Part shown: positions 28,528 through 37,241 of the stretch, one piece after another
How the letters are laid out: each line of letters starts with the position of its first letter
Numbering within the stretch: position 1 is the first letter of the stretch
Assembly: GCF_900109565.1 (NCBI RefSeq)
Contig: NZ_FNZZ01000007.1
Coordinates: forward strand, 17,582 to 81,581
Source: Sphingomonas palmae
GTDB taxonomy: Bacteria; Pseudomonadota; Alphaproteobacteria; Sphingomonadales; Sphingomonadaceae
Length of the DNA stretch: 64,000 nucleotides
Direction: 5' to 3'
Position numbers and translations under genes: made by a program
Notes under the pieces: model-generated
Seen by the model: only the letters and a program-made list of their open reading frames with translations
What the model was told of the DNA's origin: nothing
Databases searched by the model: none

Positions 28528-29265
28528 TCACGCGCCCGCCGGTACCATCCACGACAGGTCGACCCGCGACAGCCGGTCGACGTATTTCGCCGCGCGCTTC
28601 AACCGCGCCTCGTCCGCCAGGATCACGCGCGTACCATGCCTGGCGATCAACCCCATCTCCTCCAGCTGGCGCAGCATGCGATTGACGTGCACCGCAGTCA
28701 GCCCGCTCGCGTCCCCGATCTCCTCCTGCGTCAGCGGCAGCGTAAAGCCGCGCTCGACATCCTCGCCGCCGCGCCGCAACCGGTCGCGGATATCGAGCAG
28801 CACCGCCGCGATCCGCGCCTGCGCCGAGGTTCGCCCCAGCCCCGCGAGCCGGTCGGTCATCGCCGCGCGCTCGGCCTGGTCGATTGCGGTCAGCGCGAGC
28901 GCGAGGCGTGGGTGGCGCGCCAGCACCTCGGCCACCTGCGCGCGGTCGAACAGGCACACCACGCTCTCGCACAAGGCGGCGACGCACTCGGGCGAGTGCG
29001 CGTAGGCGAGCGCCGACGCACCGGTCAGGTCACCCGGAAACAGGAACCGCAGGATTTGCCGGCTGCCGTCGTCGAGCAGCACGTAGCTCATCATCATCCC
29101 GCTGGAGACCACGTACAGATCGCTAGTGCGATCGTTCTCGCGCACCAGCACGGCGCCGCGCCTGAGCGAGCGCGAGCGCCCCTGCACCTGCTCCACAGCC
29201 TCTCGCTCGGAAGCGGACAACGGAAGAAACTCGCCGATCCGATCGGCGAAGGAACGTACCCGCAC
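28528..29265 (-). CDS. Crp/Fnr-family transcriptional regulator
   Basis: A 245-aa regulator. The N-terminal cyclic-nucleotide-binding-like beta roll (GAVLVRENDRTSDLYVVSSGMM...FLFPGDLTG) is linked by a long dimer helix to a Crp-type winged helix (residues about 175-215, LPLTQEEIGDASGLTAVHVNRMLRQLEEMGLI). No N-terminal cysteine set for an Fe-S cluster is visible, so it is not a classic oxygen-sensing FNR. The ligand is unknown. It is divergent from murA with a 183-bp gap and convergent with the mutase gene. Confidence 0.88.
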   Translation of the reverse strand: MRVRSFADRIGEFLPLSASEREAVEQVQGRSRSLRRGAVLVRENDRTSDLYVVSSGMMMSYVLLDDGSRQILRFLFPGDLTGASALAYAHSPECVAALCESVVCLFDRAQVAEVLARHPRLALALTAIDQAERAAMTDRLAGLGRTSAQARIAAVLLDIRDRLRRGGEDVERGFTLPLTQEEIGDASGLTAVHVNRMLRQLEEMGLIARHGTRVILADEARLKRAAKYVDRLSRVDLSWMVPAGA

Positions 29266-29448
29266 GCAGTGTTGAACCCCTTGTTATTCCTTCCGCTTAT
29301 GGGCGACGCGCGCGCTCCCGCATTAAAGTCGATCAAGCGGGAGCAATCCTGTCCGATTTTCAAGCGAAACGCATGGTCGTAGTGCCTGGGCGAACCGCGC
29401 CGCCGGGGGCGGGTTGGCGACGACGCCTGGCCAAGCTAGACGCGGGCA

Positions 29449-30732
29449 ATGGACCGTATCCTTATTCGCGGCGGCAACCGGCTGTCGGGCACCCTCCCCA
29501 TCTCGGGCGCGAAGAACGCCGCGCTGACGCTGATGCCGTGCGCGATCCTGACCGACGAGCCGCTGACGCTGCGCAACCTGCCGCGCCTCGCCGATGTCGA
29601 CGGTTTCGGCCACCTGCTCAACCAGCTGGGTGCCTCGACCCGGATCGAGGGGTCGCGCCCCGACGAGTTCGGCCGCGTGATGACGATCCGCGCCGGTCAG
29701 CTGACCAGCGCGGAGGCGCCGTACGACATCGTGCGCAAGATGCGCGCCTCGATCCTGGTGCTCGGACCCATTCTCGCGCGCGCGGGCGAGGCACGCGTGT
29801 CGCTGCCCGGCGGCTGCGCGATCGGCAACCGCCCGATCGACTTGCACCTGAAGGCGCTGGAAGCGATCGGCGCGAAGCTGGAGATGAGCGCGGGCTACGT
29901 CACCGCCTCTGCGCCGGGCGGGCGCCTGTCGGGTGGTGTCTACCGCTTCCCCGTCGTCTCGGTCGGCGCGACCGAGAACGTCGTCATGGCGGCGGTCACC
30001 GCCAGCGGCCCGACCCGCATCGAGAATGCCGCGCGCGAGCCCGAGATCGTCGACCTGTGCCGCTGCCTCGTCGCAATGGGCGCGCAGATTCAGGGGATCG
30101 GTACCGAGACGCTCGAGATCGAGGGGGTCAGCGAGCTACACGGCGCGACCTACTCGGTCATGCCCGACCGGATCGAGGCGGGCAGCTACGCCTGCGCCGC
30201 CGCGATCACCGGGGGTGACGTGACGCTCACCAACATCGGCACGGACGAGATGGGCGCGACGCTCGCGGCGCTGCGCGAGGCCGGCGTCGAGGTCGAGACC
30301 GCGCGCAACACCATCCGTGTCGCGGCGCCAAACAAGCTGCGCCCGCTCAACATCACCACCGCGCCCTTCCCCGGTTTCGCGACCGACATGCAGGCGCAGT
30401 TCATGGCAATGCTGTGCAAGGCAGAGGGCGCGAGCGTGCTGACCGAGACGATCTTCGAGAACCGCTACATGCACGTCCCCGAACTCGCGCGAATGGGCGC
30501 CGACATCCAAGTCCGTGGCCGCACCGCGGTGGTGCAGGGCGTCGACCGCCTCGTCGGCGCGCCTGTCATGGCGACCGACCTGCGCGCCTCGATGAGCCTC
30601 ATCATCGCCGGTCTCGTCGCGGACGGCGAAACGCAGGTCAGCCGCATCTATCACCTCGACCGGGGTTACGAACGGCTGGAGGAGAAGCTCTCCGCGGTCG
30701 GTGCCGACATCGAGCGCGTGGGTGACGGCTGA
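29449..30732 (+). CDS. murA: UDP-N-acetylglucosamine 1-carboxyvinyltransferase
   Basis: MurA (427 aa) catalyses the first committed step of peptidoglycan synthesis, adding enolpyruvate to UDP-GlcNAc, and is the fosfomycin target. The catalytic loop cysteine is Cys123 ([11 protein letters not shown]), so it has the fosfomycin-sensitive Cys rather than Asp. SGAKNAAL, the [10 protein letters not shown] stretch and FPTD-like [11 protein letters not shown] are also present. The start has a weak ribosome binding site in the 183-bp divergent region. Confidence 0.96.
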   Translation: MDRILIRGGNRLSGTLPISGAKNAALTLMPCAILTDEPLTLRNLPRLADVDGFGHLLNQLGASTRIEGSRPDEFGRVMTIRAGQLTSAEAPYDIVRKMRASILVLGPILARAGEARVSLPGGCAIGNRPIDLHLKALEAIGAKLEMSAGYVTASAPGGRLSGGVYRFPVVSVGATENVVMAAVTASGPTRIENAAREPEIVDLCRCLVAMGAQIQGIGTETLEIEGVSELHGATYSVMPDRIEAGSYACAAAITGGDVTLTNIGTDEMGATLAALREAGVEVETARNTIRVAAPNKLRPLNITTAPFPGFATDMQAQFMAMLCKAEGASVLTETIFENRYMHVPELARMGADIQVRGRTAVVQGVDRLVGAPVMATDLRASMSLIIAGLVADGETQVSRIYHLDRGYERLEEKLSAVGADIERVGDG

Positions 30733-30783
30733 GGGCGACTAGGCGGGAAAGGGCAACGCGCTTCTACAAATTGAGCGCCCCGC

Positions 30784-31962
30784 TCACACCGCCTGCGCCG
30801 CGGCCCAGCCGCTCGCCCAGGCCCATTGAAAGTTATACCCGCCGAGCCAGCCGGTAACGTCGACCGCCTCGCCGATTGCGTAAAGGCCGGGCAAGTGGCG
30901 CGCTTCCATCGTCTTCGATGACAGTCCCGCGGTCGCGATGCCGCCGACCGTTACCTCGGCCTTGGCAAACCCCTCGGTGCCATTCGGGTGAAAGCGCCAG
31001 TCGGCCAGCCGCCGCTCCGCCGCCTCCAATGTGCGGTCGGTCGCGAGCCCCAGCTCACCCACCCCAATCACCTCAGCCAGCGCATCGCCTAAACGCCCCG
31101 GTAGTGGAAGTGCGGCCGCCAGCGTACCGCGCGGCCGCACCCGCTTCGCCTTGCGCAGCCACCCCGCCGCCGCACCCGGCACCAGATCGATCGTCACCGC
31201 CTCGCCCGGCTTCCAATAGGACGACACCTGCAGGATCGCGGGACCGCTCAAGCCGCGGTGTGTGAACAGCGCCGCCTCCGCGAACGCCTGACCCTTGCCC
31301 TTCGCCGGCACCGATCCCGCCACCACCGGCGTCGCGACACCCGACAAAGCGCGGAACAGCGCCTCCTCACCCGGCAAGGTGAGCGGCACCAGCGCGGGAC
31401 GCGGCTCGACCACCTTCAGCCCGAACCGGCGCGCCAGATCATAAGCGAAGCCGGTCGCGCCCAGCTTCGGGATCGACGGGCCGCCGGTGGCGATCACCAG
31501 CGACGGTGCCACATAGCGCCGCCCGTCATGCTCGACCGTGAAGCGCGCATCGGCGTGGCCGATCTCGCCCAGCGCGCCGCCCAGCCTTAGCGTCACCTGC
31601 CCCAGTTCGCACTCGCCAAGCAGCATCGCCACGATCTGCCGCGCCGATCCGTCGCAGAACAATTGCCCCAGCGTCTTCTCGTGCCATGCGATCCCGTGCC
31701 GCTCGACCAGATCGAGGAAGTCCTGCGCGGTGTAGCGGCCGAGCGCCGATTTGGCGAAATGCGGGTTGGTCGAGACGTAGCGCTCGGCCACCGCCTCGCG
31801 GTTGGTGAAATTGCACCGCCCGCCGCCCGAGATGACGATCTTGCGTCCCGGCTCGGTCCCGTGATCGAGCACGACGACGCGCCGCCCGCGCTGCCCCGCC
31901 ACGGCCGCGCACATCAGCCCGGCGCCGCCGGCGCCGAGCACGATCGCATCGAACTGTTCCAT
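30784..31962 (-). CDS. HI0933/YhiN-family FAD-dependent oxidoreductase
   Basis: A 392-aa flavoprotein. The N-terminal FAD motif AIVLGAGGAGLMCAA, then VISGGGRCNFTN, VIATGGPSIPKLGATG and the C-terminal GLYAIGEAVDVTGWLGGYNFQWAWASG are diagnostic of the HI0933 (YhiN) family. No reaction is established for this widespread family. The chosen ATG follows a six-codon N-terminal extension. It is convergent with murA. Confidence 0.9.
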   Translation of the reverse strand: MEQFDAIVLGAGGAGLMCAAVAGQRGRRVVVLDHGTEPGRKIVISGGGRCNFTNREAVAERYVSTNPHFAKSALGRYTAQDFLDLVERHGIAWHEKTLGQLFCDGSARQIVAMLLGECELGQVTLRLGGALGEIGHADARFTVEHDGRRYVAPSLVIATGGPSIPKLGATGFAYDLARRFGLKVVEPRPALVPLTLPGEEALFRALSGVATPVVAGSVPAKGKGQAFAEAALFTHRGLSGPAILQVSSYWKPGEAVTIDLVPGAAAGWLRKAKRVRPRGTLAAALPLPGRLGDALAEVIGVGELGLATDRTLEAAERRLADWRFHPNGTEGFAKAEVTVGGIATAGLSSKTMEARHLPGLYAIGEAVDVTGWLGGYNFQWAWASGWAAAQAV

Positions 31963-32004
31963 GCGAGCCGCCTGCCACAAATGCAGCGTCGGCGCGAGAC
32001 TCGT

Positions 32005-32039
32005 GCCGGAAGGCGACGGGCAGTCCGTCGCCCTCCGGC
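32005..32039 (-). terminator. Long hairpin downstream of the cystathionine-type gene
   Basis: A 15-bp inverted repeat with one mismatch (GCCGGAAGGCGACGG at 32005-32019, its near complement at 32025-32039) and a 5-base loop lies just past the 3' end of the minus-strand PLP enzyme gene. It forms a very stable stem, with no T tract on either side. It may be a terminator or an mRNA 3'-end stabiliser. Confidence 0.5.
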
Positions 32040-32046
32040 GTGTGGG

Positions 32047-33381
32047 TCAGATCGCCGCCAGCGCGTTGGCGAAATCAGCGATCAGGTCGTCCGCATCCTC
32101 GACCCCGATCGAGATGCGCACCAGATTATCGGTGATGCCCAGCGCCTGCTTGCGCTCGTCGGCGACCGACAGATGCGTCATCCCCGCCGGGTGGCTCGCC
32201 AGCGTCTCGGTTCCGCCGAGCGACACCGCCAGTTTGGCGATCTTGAGCGCGTCGAGGAAGCGGAATGCCTCCGCCTCGCCGCCCTTCAAGTAGAGCGAGA
32301 AGGTCGACCCGCCGCCGGTGCAGTTACGGCGATAGATGTCGGCCTGACGCCCCTCCGGCCCCTCGGTGCTGCCCTCGGCCAGGAAGCCGAGATAGCCGAC
32401 GCGCTCGACCTGCGGCTGGTCGCGCAGCCAGGCGCACACCTTGGCCGCATTCTCGCCCGCGCGGCTCATCCTGAGTTCCAGCGTCTCGAGACTGCGCAGC
32501 AGCATCCACGCGGTGTTGGGATCGCAGATCGTGCCGATCGTGTTGCGCATGGCGCGGATGGTGTTGATCTGCTCCTTCGACCCCAGCACGCCGCCCGCGA
32601 CCAGATCGGAGTGGCCGCCAGCATATTTTGTGAGTGAATAGACGACGATGTCGGCGCCGTGCTTGAGCGGCTGCGACCAGAGTGGCCCCAGGAAGGTGTT
32701 GTCGATCGCGATCGGCGGCTTGGCATCATGGTTCGCGAACACCGCGTCGCGGCTCGCCGCCACCGCCTCGACGTCGACCAGCGCGTTGGTCGGGTTGGCC
32801 GGGCTCTCGAGATAGATCAGCGCGACGTTGCCGCTCGCCGCCGCCTTGTGCAGCACCGCGTCGATCTCCTCGCGCGTCGCGCCCGCCGGAAAGTCGAGCC
32901 AGTTGATGCCGAACTTGCCCAGCACGCGCGCGATCAGCGTCTCGGTCGCGGCGTACAGCGGCCCCGAGTGGACGATGGTGTCGCCAGGCTTGACCATCGA
33001 AAGGAACAGGGTCGCGATCGCCGACATGCCGCTGGAGAAAGCGAGCGCGTCCTCGGCGCCCTCCCAGATGCCGAGCCGGTCCTCCAGAATCTCCTGGTTC
33101 GGCCCGTTGAAGCGCGAGTAGACGAGACCCTCGGCACCGCCCGGACGCTTGCCGGTCACGCCCTCGAAATGCCGCTTGCCTGCCGCCGCGTTGGGGAACA
33201 CGAAGGTCGAGGTCAGGAACACTGGCGGCTTCAACGACCCTTCCGACAGCGCGGGGTCGTAGCCATGCCCCATCATCAGCGTCGCAGGCTTCAGCGTACG
33301 CCCGCCGATCGCATCCACCTCCGGCTTGGGGCTGATGCGCTGTTCGACGCCGGTCATGTCGGCTTCGGTCTGGTCGGGCAT
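32047..33381 (-). CDS. Cystathionine gamma-synthase-family PLP enzyme
   Basis: PLP-dependent Cys/Met metabolism enzyme (444 aa from ATG 33381, which has AGAGGA six bases ahead). Family motifs are YSRFNGPNQEILEDRLGIWEG, SSGMSAIAT, YLESPANPTN, AIDNTFLGP, and the cofactor lysine in VYSLTKYAGGHSDLVAGG. The C terminus carries RISIGVEDADDLI. Members include cystathionine gamma-synthase, cystathionine beta/gamma-lyase and methionine gamma-lyase. Sequence inspection does not separate these. The open frame to 33522 lacks a good start. Confidence 0.9.
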   Translation of the reverse strand: MPDQTEADMTGVEQRISPKPEVDAIGGRTLKPATLMMGHGYDPALSEGSLKPPVFLTSTFVFPNAAAGKRHFEGVTGKRPGGAEGLVYSRFNGPNQEILEDRLGIWEGAEDALAFSSGMSAIATLFLSMVKPGDTIVHSGPLYAATETLIARVLGKFGINWLDFPAGATREEIDAVLHKAAASGNVALIYLESPANPTNALVDVEAVAASRDAVFANHDAKPPIAIDNTFLGPLWSQPLKHGADIVVYSLTKYAGGHSDLVAGGVLGSKEQINTIRAMRNTIGTICDPNTAWMLLRSLETLELRMSRAGENAAKVCAWLRDQPQVERVGYLGFLAEGSTEGPEGRQADIYRRNCTGGGSTFSLYLKGGEAEAFRFLDALKIAKLAVSLGGTETLASHPAGMTHLSVADERKQALGITDNLVRISIGVEDADDLIADFANALAAI

Positions 33382-33425
33382 TCTATTCCTCTCGTGTCGC
33401 GGTAACGCCGAACCGACGGTGCCGC

Positions 33426-33821
33426 TTAGGGTTTGGTGTAGGGCGTGAAGTCGCCCAGGGCGCAGCTGCCGGTCGTGATCCCCGGCACCGGTTGCACCGT
33501 GGTCGCGATGTCGCCGCTGCACGTCCGCGTCTGATACTGCCGTGTGACGAGCGCGTCACCCTGTGCGACACGCTCGCACCCGCCGGTGGTCTGGCTGACG
33601 TAGACCAGTTTGTCGCTGACCCGGTAGATCAGCTTGTCGCCGTAGGCACTCAGCTGCGCCTGGCGAAAGCGCGTGTCGATGCACGACTGCGGCTTGCCCG
33701 CGACCTTGCCCGCGATCAGTTTCTGGTACGCCAGCTCAGGCGTGTCGCGCTTGGCGAGCGCCGCACCTCCGGCACCCAGCCCGACACCCGCGATCAGCAA
33801 CACTGCGGCAAGTCTACGCAT
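33426..33821 (-). CDS. Small secreted protein of unknown function
   Basis: 131 aa with a signal peptide (MRRLAAVLLIAGVGLGAGGAALA). The mature part has cysteines at SCIDTRF, GGCERV, RTCSGD and GSCALGDF, consistent with two disulfides. The SCIDTRF segment and YGDKLIYR/KLVYVSQ strands recur in similar short sphingomonad exported proteins. No function is known. The start has GAGGAG eight bases ahead. Confidence 0.65.
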   Translation of the reverse strand: MRRLAAVLLIAGVGLGAGGAALAKRDTPELAYQKLIAGKVAGKPQSCIDTRFRQAQLSAYGDKLIYRVSDKLVYVSQTTGGCERVAQGDALVTRQYQTRTCSGDIATTVQPVPGITTGSCALGDFTPYTKP

Positions 33822-33856
33822 CGCATCCACTCCTCGTCCTACGAGTGCCAACGCAC

Positions 33857-34609
33857 TCAGCCGCGAAAAGAATCCTTCCCCTCACGCAACCGCTTGAATT
33901 CAGCCGCATCGCTCGCGCGCATGAACGGGTTGGTCGCCTGTTCCGCAGCGATCGTCGTCGGCACGGTCGGCTCACCCGCGTCGCGCTTCCGGTCGACCTC
34001 GGCCATCCGCTGAACAAGCGCCTGATTGTCTGCATCGACCGACAGCGCGAAGCGACCGTTCGACTGCGTGTACTCGTGCCCGCAATAGACCTGCGTCTCA
34101 CCCGGCAGCGCGGCGTAGCGGCGCAGATTGTCGAACATCTGCTCCGCCGTCCCCTCGAACAACCGTCCGCACCCGAGCGCGAACAGCGTGTCGCCGGTGA
34201 ACAGCGCAGCGTCGTTGGCGAAATGGAACGCGACATGCCCCGCGGTATGACCCGGCACGTGCATCACGGTCGCGGCATGCGCGCCGAGCGACACCGTGTC
34301 GCCCTCACCCACGCCGCGGTCGAGCGCACCGATCTTGGCGCGCTCCGCCTCCGGGCCGATCACCTTGGCACCGGTCGCCGCGACGACGCCGGCGTTGCCG
34401 CCGACGTGATCGGGGTGCCAGTGCGTCGCCCAGATCGCCCCGATCTTCCACCCGCGCGCCGCCGCGGCATCGAGCACCGGTTTCGCCTCGCCCGGATCGA
34501 CCACGACCGTCTCGCCGCTGTCGGTGTCGTGGACCAACCACGAATAATTGTCCGACAGCACAGGCACGCGGACGATCTCGAGCCCTGACCCGGACAAGCC
34601 GCCGTCCAT
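33857..34609 (-). CDS. gloB: Hydroxyacylglutathione hydrolase (glyoxalase II)
   Basis: Metallo-beta-lactamase-fold hydrolase (250 aa) that splits S-lactoylglutathione in methylglyoxal detoxification. The dinuclear metal motif THWHPDH, then VMHVPGHTAGHVAF, LFTGDTLFALGCGR and VYCGHEYT are all present, as is the C-terminal domain with NPFMRA. Its ATG overlaps the gloA stop (TAATG), so both glyoxalase enzymes are translated together. Confidence 0.95.
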   Translation of the reverse strand: MDGGLSGSGLEIVRVPVLSDNYSWLVHDTDSGETVVVDPGEAKPVLDAAAARGWKIGAIWATHWHPDHVGGNAGVVAATGAKVIGPEAERAKIGALDRGVGEGDTVSLGAHAATVMHVPGHTAGHVAFHFANDAALFTGDTLFALGCGRLFEGTAEQMFDNLRRYAALPGETQVYCGHEYTQSNGRFALSVDADNQALVQRMAEVDRKRDAGEPTVPTTIAAEQATNPFMRASDAAEFKRLREGKDSFRG

Positions 34610-35061
34610 TACCACGTGCCCGTGTTGGGCATCGACTTCCACGGCTCGGCCGGCTCCTTCGCGCCGCCTTCCTGCAGCAGCTCGATCGAGATGCCGTCGG
34701 GCGACTTCACGAACGCCATGTACCCGTCGCGCGGAGGGCGATGGACGATATGCCCCGCGTCCTGCACGCGCCGGCACGTCTCGTAGATGTCGTCGACATA
34801 GTAGGCCAAGTGCCCGAAATTGCGCCCGCCGCTATACTCCTCGGGTGCCTCCCCCTCGTTCGGCCAATTGTAGGTCAGCTCGACCTCGGCCTTCGCGCGC
34901 TCGCCCGGCGCGTTCATGTCCTCTGGCGTGGCGAGGAAGATCAGCGTGAACCGACCCGCATCGTTCTCCATCCGGCGGACTTCCTTCAGACCCAGCACCT
35001 CGAAAAAGGCGATCGTCTTGTCGGGATCGGCGACGCGGATCATGGTATGGAGGTATTTCAT
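34609..35061 (-). CDS. gloA: Lactoylglutathione lyase (glyoxalase I)
   Basis: A 150-aa VOC-fold isomerase that forms S-lactoylglutathione from the methylglyoxal-glutathione hemithioacetal. Metal ligands are visible as His5 (KYLHTMIRV), Glu in VELTYN, His in [10 protein letters not shown] and Glu in SIELLQ. The start overlaps the upstream TPR gene stop (ATGA) and the stop overlaps gloB, placing it third in a four-gene operon. Confidence 0.95.
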   Translation of the reverse strand: MKYLHTMIRVADPDKTIAFFEVLGLKEVRRMENDAGRFTLIFLATPEDMNAPGERAKAEVELTYNWPNEGEAPEEYSGGRNFGHLAYYVDDIYETCRRVQDAGHIVHRPPRDGYMAFVKSPDGISIELLQEGGAKEPAEPWKSMPNTGTW

Positions 35062-35792
35062 TTGGCGGCATCTCCTGCGAACTGCGTAAGCGCGTTGGCG
35101 GCTGAACGCCCGGCGGGCGCATCGGGTGCCAACCGCGCGGCTTCCTTCCACGCCGCCTGCGCGCCCGCCGCGTCGCCCGCGGCCGCCGCGATGTTTCCCG
35201 CCTCGAGCTGGACCGAGGCATCGTCGGCCGATCGCCTGAGCGCCTGCGCGATGTCGAGCTTGGCGCGCGGCAGATCGCCCATCCGCCGCGCCAGCGTGGC
35301 CGACAACAGCCACGCGAGCGGATCGTCGGCGGCGTCTCTCGTCGCCAGATCGAGGTCGACCCGCGCCGCCTTGATGTCGCCGGTCGCGACCAGCGCGCGA
35401 GCACGGTCGAGGTACGCTTCGCCGCGCTTGAGGTCGGTCAGCGTCCCCGCCGCCAGTGCCGCGTCGAGCGCGGCCCGCGCCTTCGCCGCGTCGCCCGCCG
35501 CCAGCCACGCATTCCCCGCCTGCGCCCAGTAGTCCGCCGCGCGCGCCTCGTGCGCGACCTCGGCGTTCCTCGCCGCCGCGGTGAAGGCGGTCGCCGCGCC
35601 GGCGTAATCGTCCTGCCCCGCGAGCGCTGCCCCCCGGCACGCCTCGCCCGCGCGCCCCAGCATCCGCGCAGCCTGCTCGGCCCCCGCGGGATCGCTGCGC
35701 GCCTGCGCGAGGCAGGCGTCGAGCTGCGCCGCGGGAGTTGTCGGAACAGGCGCAGCGGCTTGCGCAGTCAGCGCGGCGAGCAAAAGGATCAC
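35058..35792 (-). CDS. Exported TPR-repeat protein
   Basis: 244 aa, starting at a GTG whose bases form the stop of the preceding hydrolase gene (GTGA). A signal-like stretch ([13 protein letters not shown]) is followed by several Ala-rich helical hairpins of TPR type across residues about 60-240 ([44 protein letters not shown], and a C-terminal [20 protein letters not shown]). It is likely a periplasmic scaffold. Embedding between the hydrolase and gloA suggests co-expression. A direct part in glyoxal detoxification is not shown. Confidence 0.75.
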   Translation of the reverse strand: MILLLAALTAQAAAPVPTTPAAQLDACLAQARSDPAGAEQAARMLGRAGEACRGAALAGQDDYAGAATAFTAAARNAEVAHEARAADYWAQAGNAWLAAGDAAKARAALDAALAAGTLTDLKRGEAYLDRARALVATGDIKAARVDLDLATRDAADDPLAWLLSATLARRMGDLPRAKLDIAQALRRSADDASVQLEAGNIAAAAGDAAGAQAAWKEAARLAPDAPAGRSAANALTQFAGDAAK

Positions 35793-36517
35793 GGCAGCAC
35801 GTCCTCCACCGCACGGATCAGCAGCGCGATGTCGGTATCGCGCGACAGGCGGTGATCGCCGTCCTTGACCAGCCACGTCTGAACGTCGCTTGAAGCCAGC
35901 ATCTCCGCCAGCCGACAGGTGCGATGCCACGGCACCTCGGCGTCCTTCTGCCCCTGCAGAAAGCGGACCGGCTGCGGGATCGCGATCTCGCCGAACATCA
36001 GCCGGTTGGCCTCGCCCGACTGCCAGAACCGCCGGGTGTAGACGGTCGGCGCAGGGCCGTATTTGTTCGGCCGTTCCAGCCGTCCGTGCTGGAGCAGGTA
36101 CATCTTCTCGTCCGACGAGAAGCCCCAGTCGGTGAAATCAGGCGCGGGCGCGATCCCGACCAATGCGTGGACACGCTCGGGCCGTACCTTCGCGGCGAGC
36201 AGCATGATCCACCCGCCCATCGACGATCCGACCAGCACCACCGGTCCCTCGACCGCGTCGTCGATCATCGCCAGCGCATCGTCGCGCCAGTCGGCCAGGC
36301 TCTGCTCCTCGAACTTCCCCTCCGACGCGCCGCACCCGGCATAGTCGAAGCGCAGGAATGCGCGGCCTTGCGCCTTCGCCCATGCCTCCAGCGCGACCGC
36401 CTTCGTCCCCGTCATGTCGGACGCGTAGCCCGGCAGGAACACGATCGCGGGGCCGCGACCCTCGGTCAGGTGATAGGCGAGACGCGGTCGCTCGGCGGCA
36501 GGAGTGGTATCGGACAT
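35789..36517 (-). CDS. Alpha/beta hydrolase
   Basis: A 242-aa serine hydrolase. The oxyanion segment is [11 protein letters not shown], the nucleophile elbow VGSSMGG has Ser99, and the acid/His triad end is visible as QKDAEVP and DGDHRLS. It resembles the ABHD10/palmitoyl-thioesterase-like group of short hydrolases. Substrate is unknown. It leads an operon with overlapping TPR, gloA and gloB genes. Confidence 0.85.
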   Translation of the reverse strand: MSDTTPAAERPRLAYHLTEGRGPAIVFLPGYASDMTGTKAVALEAWAKAQGRAFLRFDYAGCGASEGKFEEQSLADWRDDALAMIDDAVEGPVVLVGSSMGGWIMLLAAKVRPERVHALVGIAPAPDFTDWGFSSDEKMYLLQHGRLERPNKYGPAPTVYTRRFWQSGEANRLMFGEIAIPQPVRFLQGQKDAEVPWHRTCRLAEMLASSDVQTWLVKDGDHRLSRDTDIALLIRAVEDVLP

Positions 36518-36573
36518 GGCGGCTGCTTAGACCCGCGCGCGGCCACACGCAAAAGCGCTCGCGGGCAAACCGG

Positions 36574-36774
36574 TCAGCCGCGCGACGGGCTGACGAACAC
36601 CTGTTCGATCGCGACGCCGAACAGCTCGGCAATGCGGAACGCGAGCGGCAGCGAGGGATCGTAGCGCCCGGTCTCGATCGCGTTGACGCTCTGCCGGCTG
36701 ACCTCCAGCAGGTCGGCGAGATGCTGCTGGCTCCACCCGCGCGCGCCGCGCAGGTCGCGCAGATGGTTAGTCAC
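36574..36774 (-). CDS. XRE-family helix-turn-helix regulator
   Basis: A 66-aa single-domain Cro/CI-type repressor (HLRDLRGARGWSQQHLADLL, then VSRQSVNAIETGRYDPSLPLAFRIAELFG). The start is a GTG overlapping the upstream membrane-protein stop (GTGA). Such mini-XRE proteins are often paired with a small membrane protein and repress their own operon. A matching palindrome lies in the promoter at 37222-37231. Confidence 0.85.
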   Translation of the reverse strand: MTNHLRDLRGARGWSQQHLADLLEVSRQSVNAIETGRYDPSLPLAFRIAELFGVAIEQVFVSPSRG

Positions 36775-37184
36775 GCGCGCGCCTCGATCACGCGGTTGAC
36801 GCATGTGCCCAGGCCCAGTCCTGCGAACCACAGCACCGCGACGAAATAGGCGTCGACGTGGCCGGCAACCCCGAAGCTTTCGAGGAACCCCCAGATGGTC
36901 GCGATCGACAGCGCGAAACCGCTCGCCACCAGCGTCTGTCGCACGGTCAGCATGCGCAGATACTCGTCGCGTTCCTCGATCAGGTAGCGCGCGATCGCGG
37001 CGAAGACTCCGATGATCGGCAGTGCGGGCAGCACCGCCAGCATCACCGCCGGCACCCCGGTGATCGCCGCATGCCGAAACAGGTAGGTCACGGCGAGCAG
37101 CAGCAGCGCATAGGCTGCGCTCAACCACAACACGTCGCGGTTGTAGCGGCGTTGCGCGGCATTGCGGGCGACACATGACGACAT
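36771..37184 (-). CDS. Small membrane protein paired with XRE regulator
   Basis: A 137-aa protein with about four membrane helices (LWLSAAYALLLLAVTYLF, AVMLAVLPALPIIGVFAAIA, TLVASGFALSIATIWGF, YFVAVLWFAGLGLGTCV) and a charged loop RYLIEERDEYLRML between the second and third. GGGGAG lies seven bases before the ATG. It is co-transcribed with the mini-XRE regulator. Function is unknown. Similar pairs are common in alphaproteobacteria. Confidence 0.75.
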   Translation of the reverse strand: MSSCVARNAAQRRYNRDVLWLSAAYALLLLAVTYLFRHAAITGVPAVMLAVLPALPIIGVFAAIARYLIEERDEYLRMLTVRQTLVASGFALSIATIWGFLESFGVAGHVDAYFVAVLWFAGLGLGTCVNRVIEARA

Positions 37185-37213
37185 CGACTCACTCCCCTGA
37201 TTGACAAGGGAGC

Positions 37214-37241
37214 TTTACATGACAAGCTTGTTTTACGTCAA
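37214..37241 (-). promoter_or_regulatory. Promoter and operator of the membrane protein/XRE pair
   Basis: On the minus strand a TTGACG -35 (37236-37241) and TGTAAA -10 (37214-37219) are separated by 16 bases. Between them sits the perfect palindrome ACAAGCTTGT (37222-37231). Further half-sites TTGACAAG (37201-37208) and CTTGTCA (37247-37253) flank it. This arrangement is typical of steric autorepression by an XRE protein. Confidence 0.6.
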
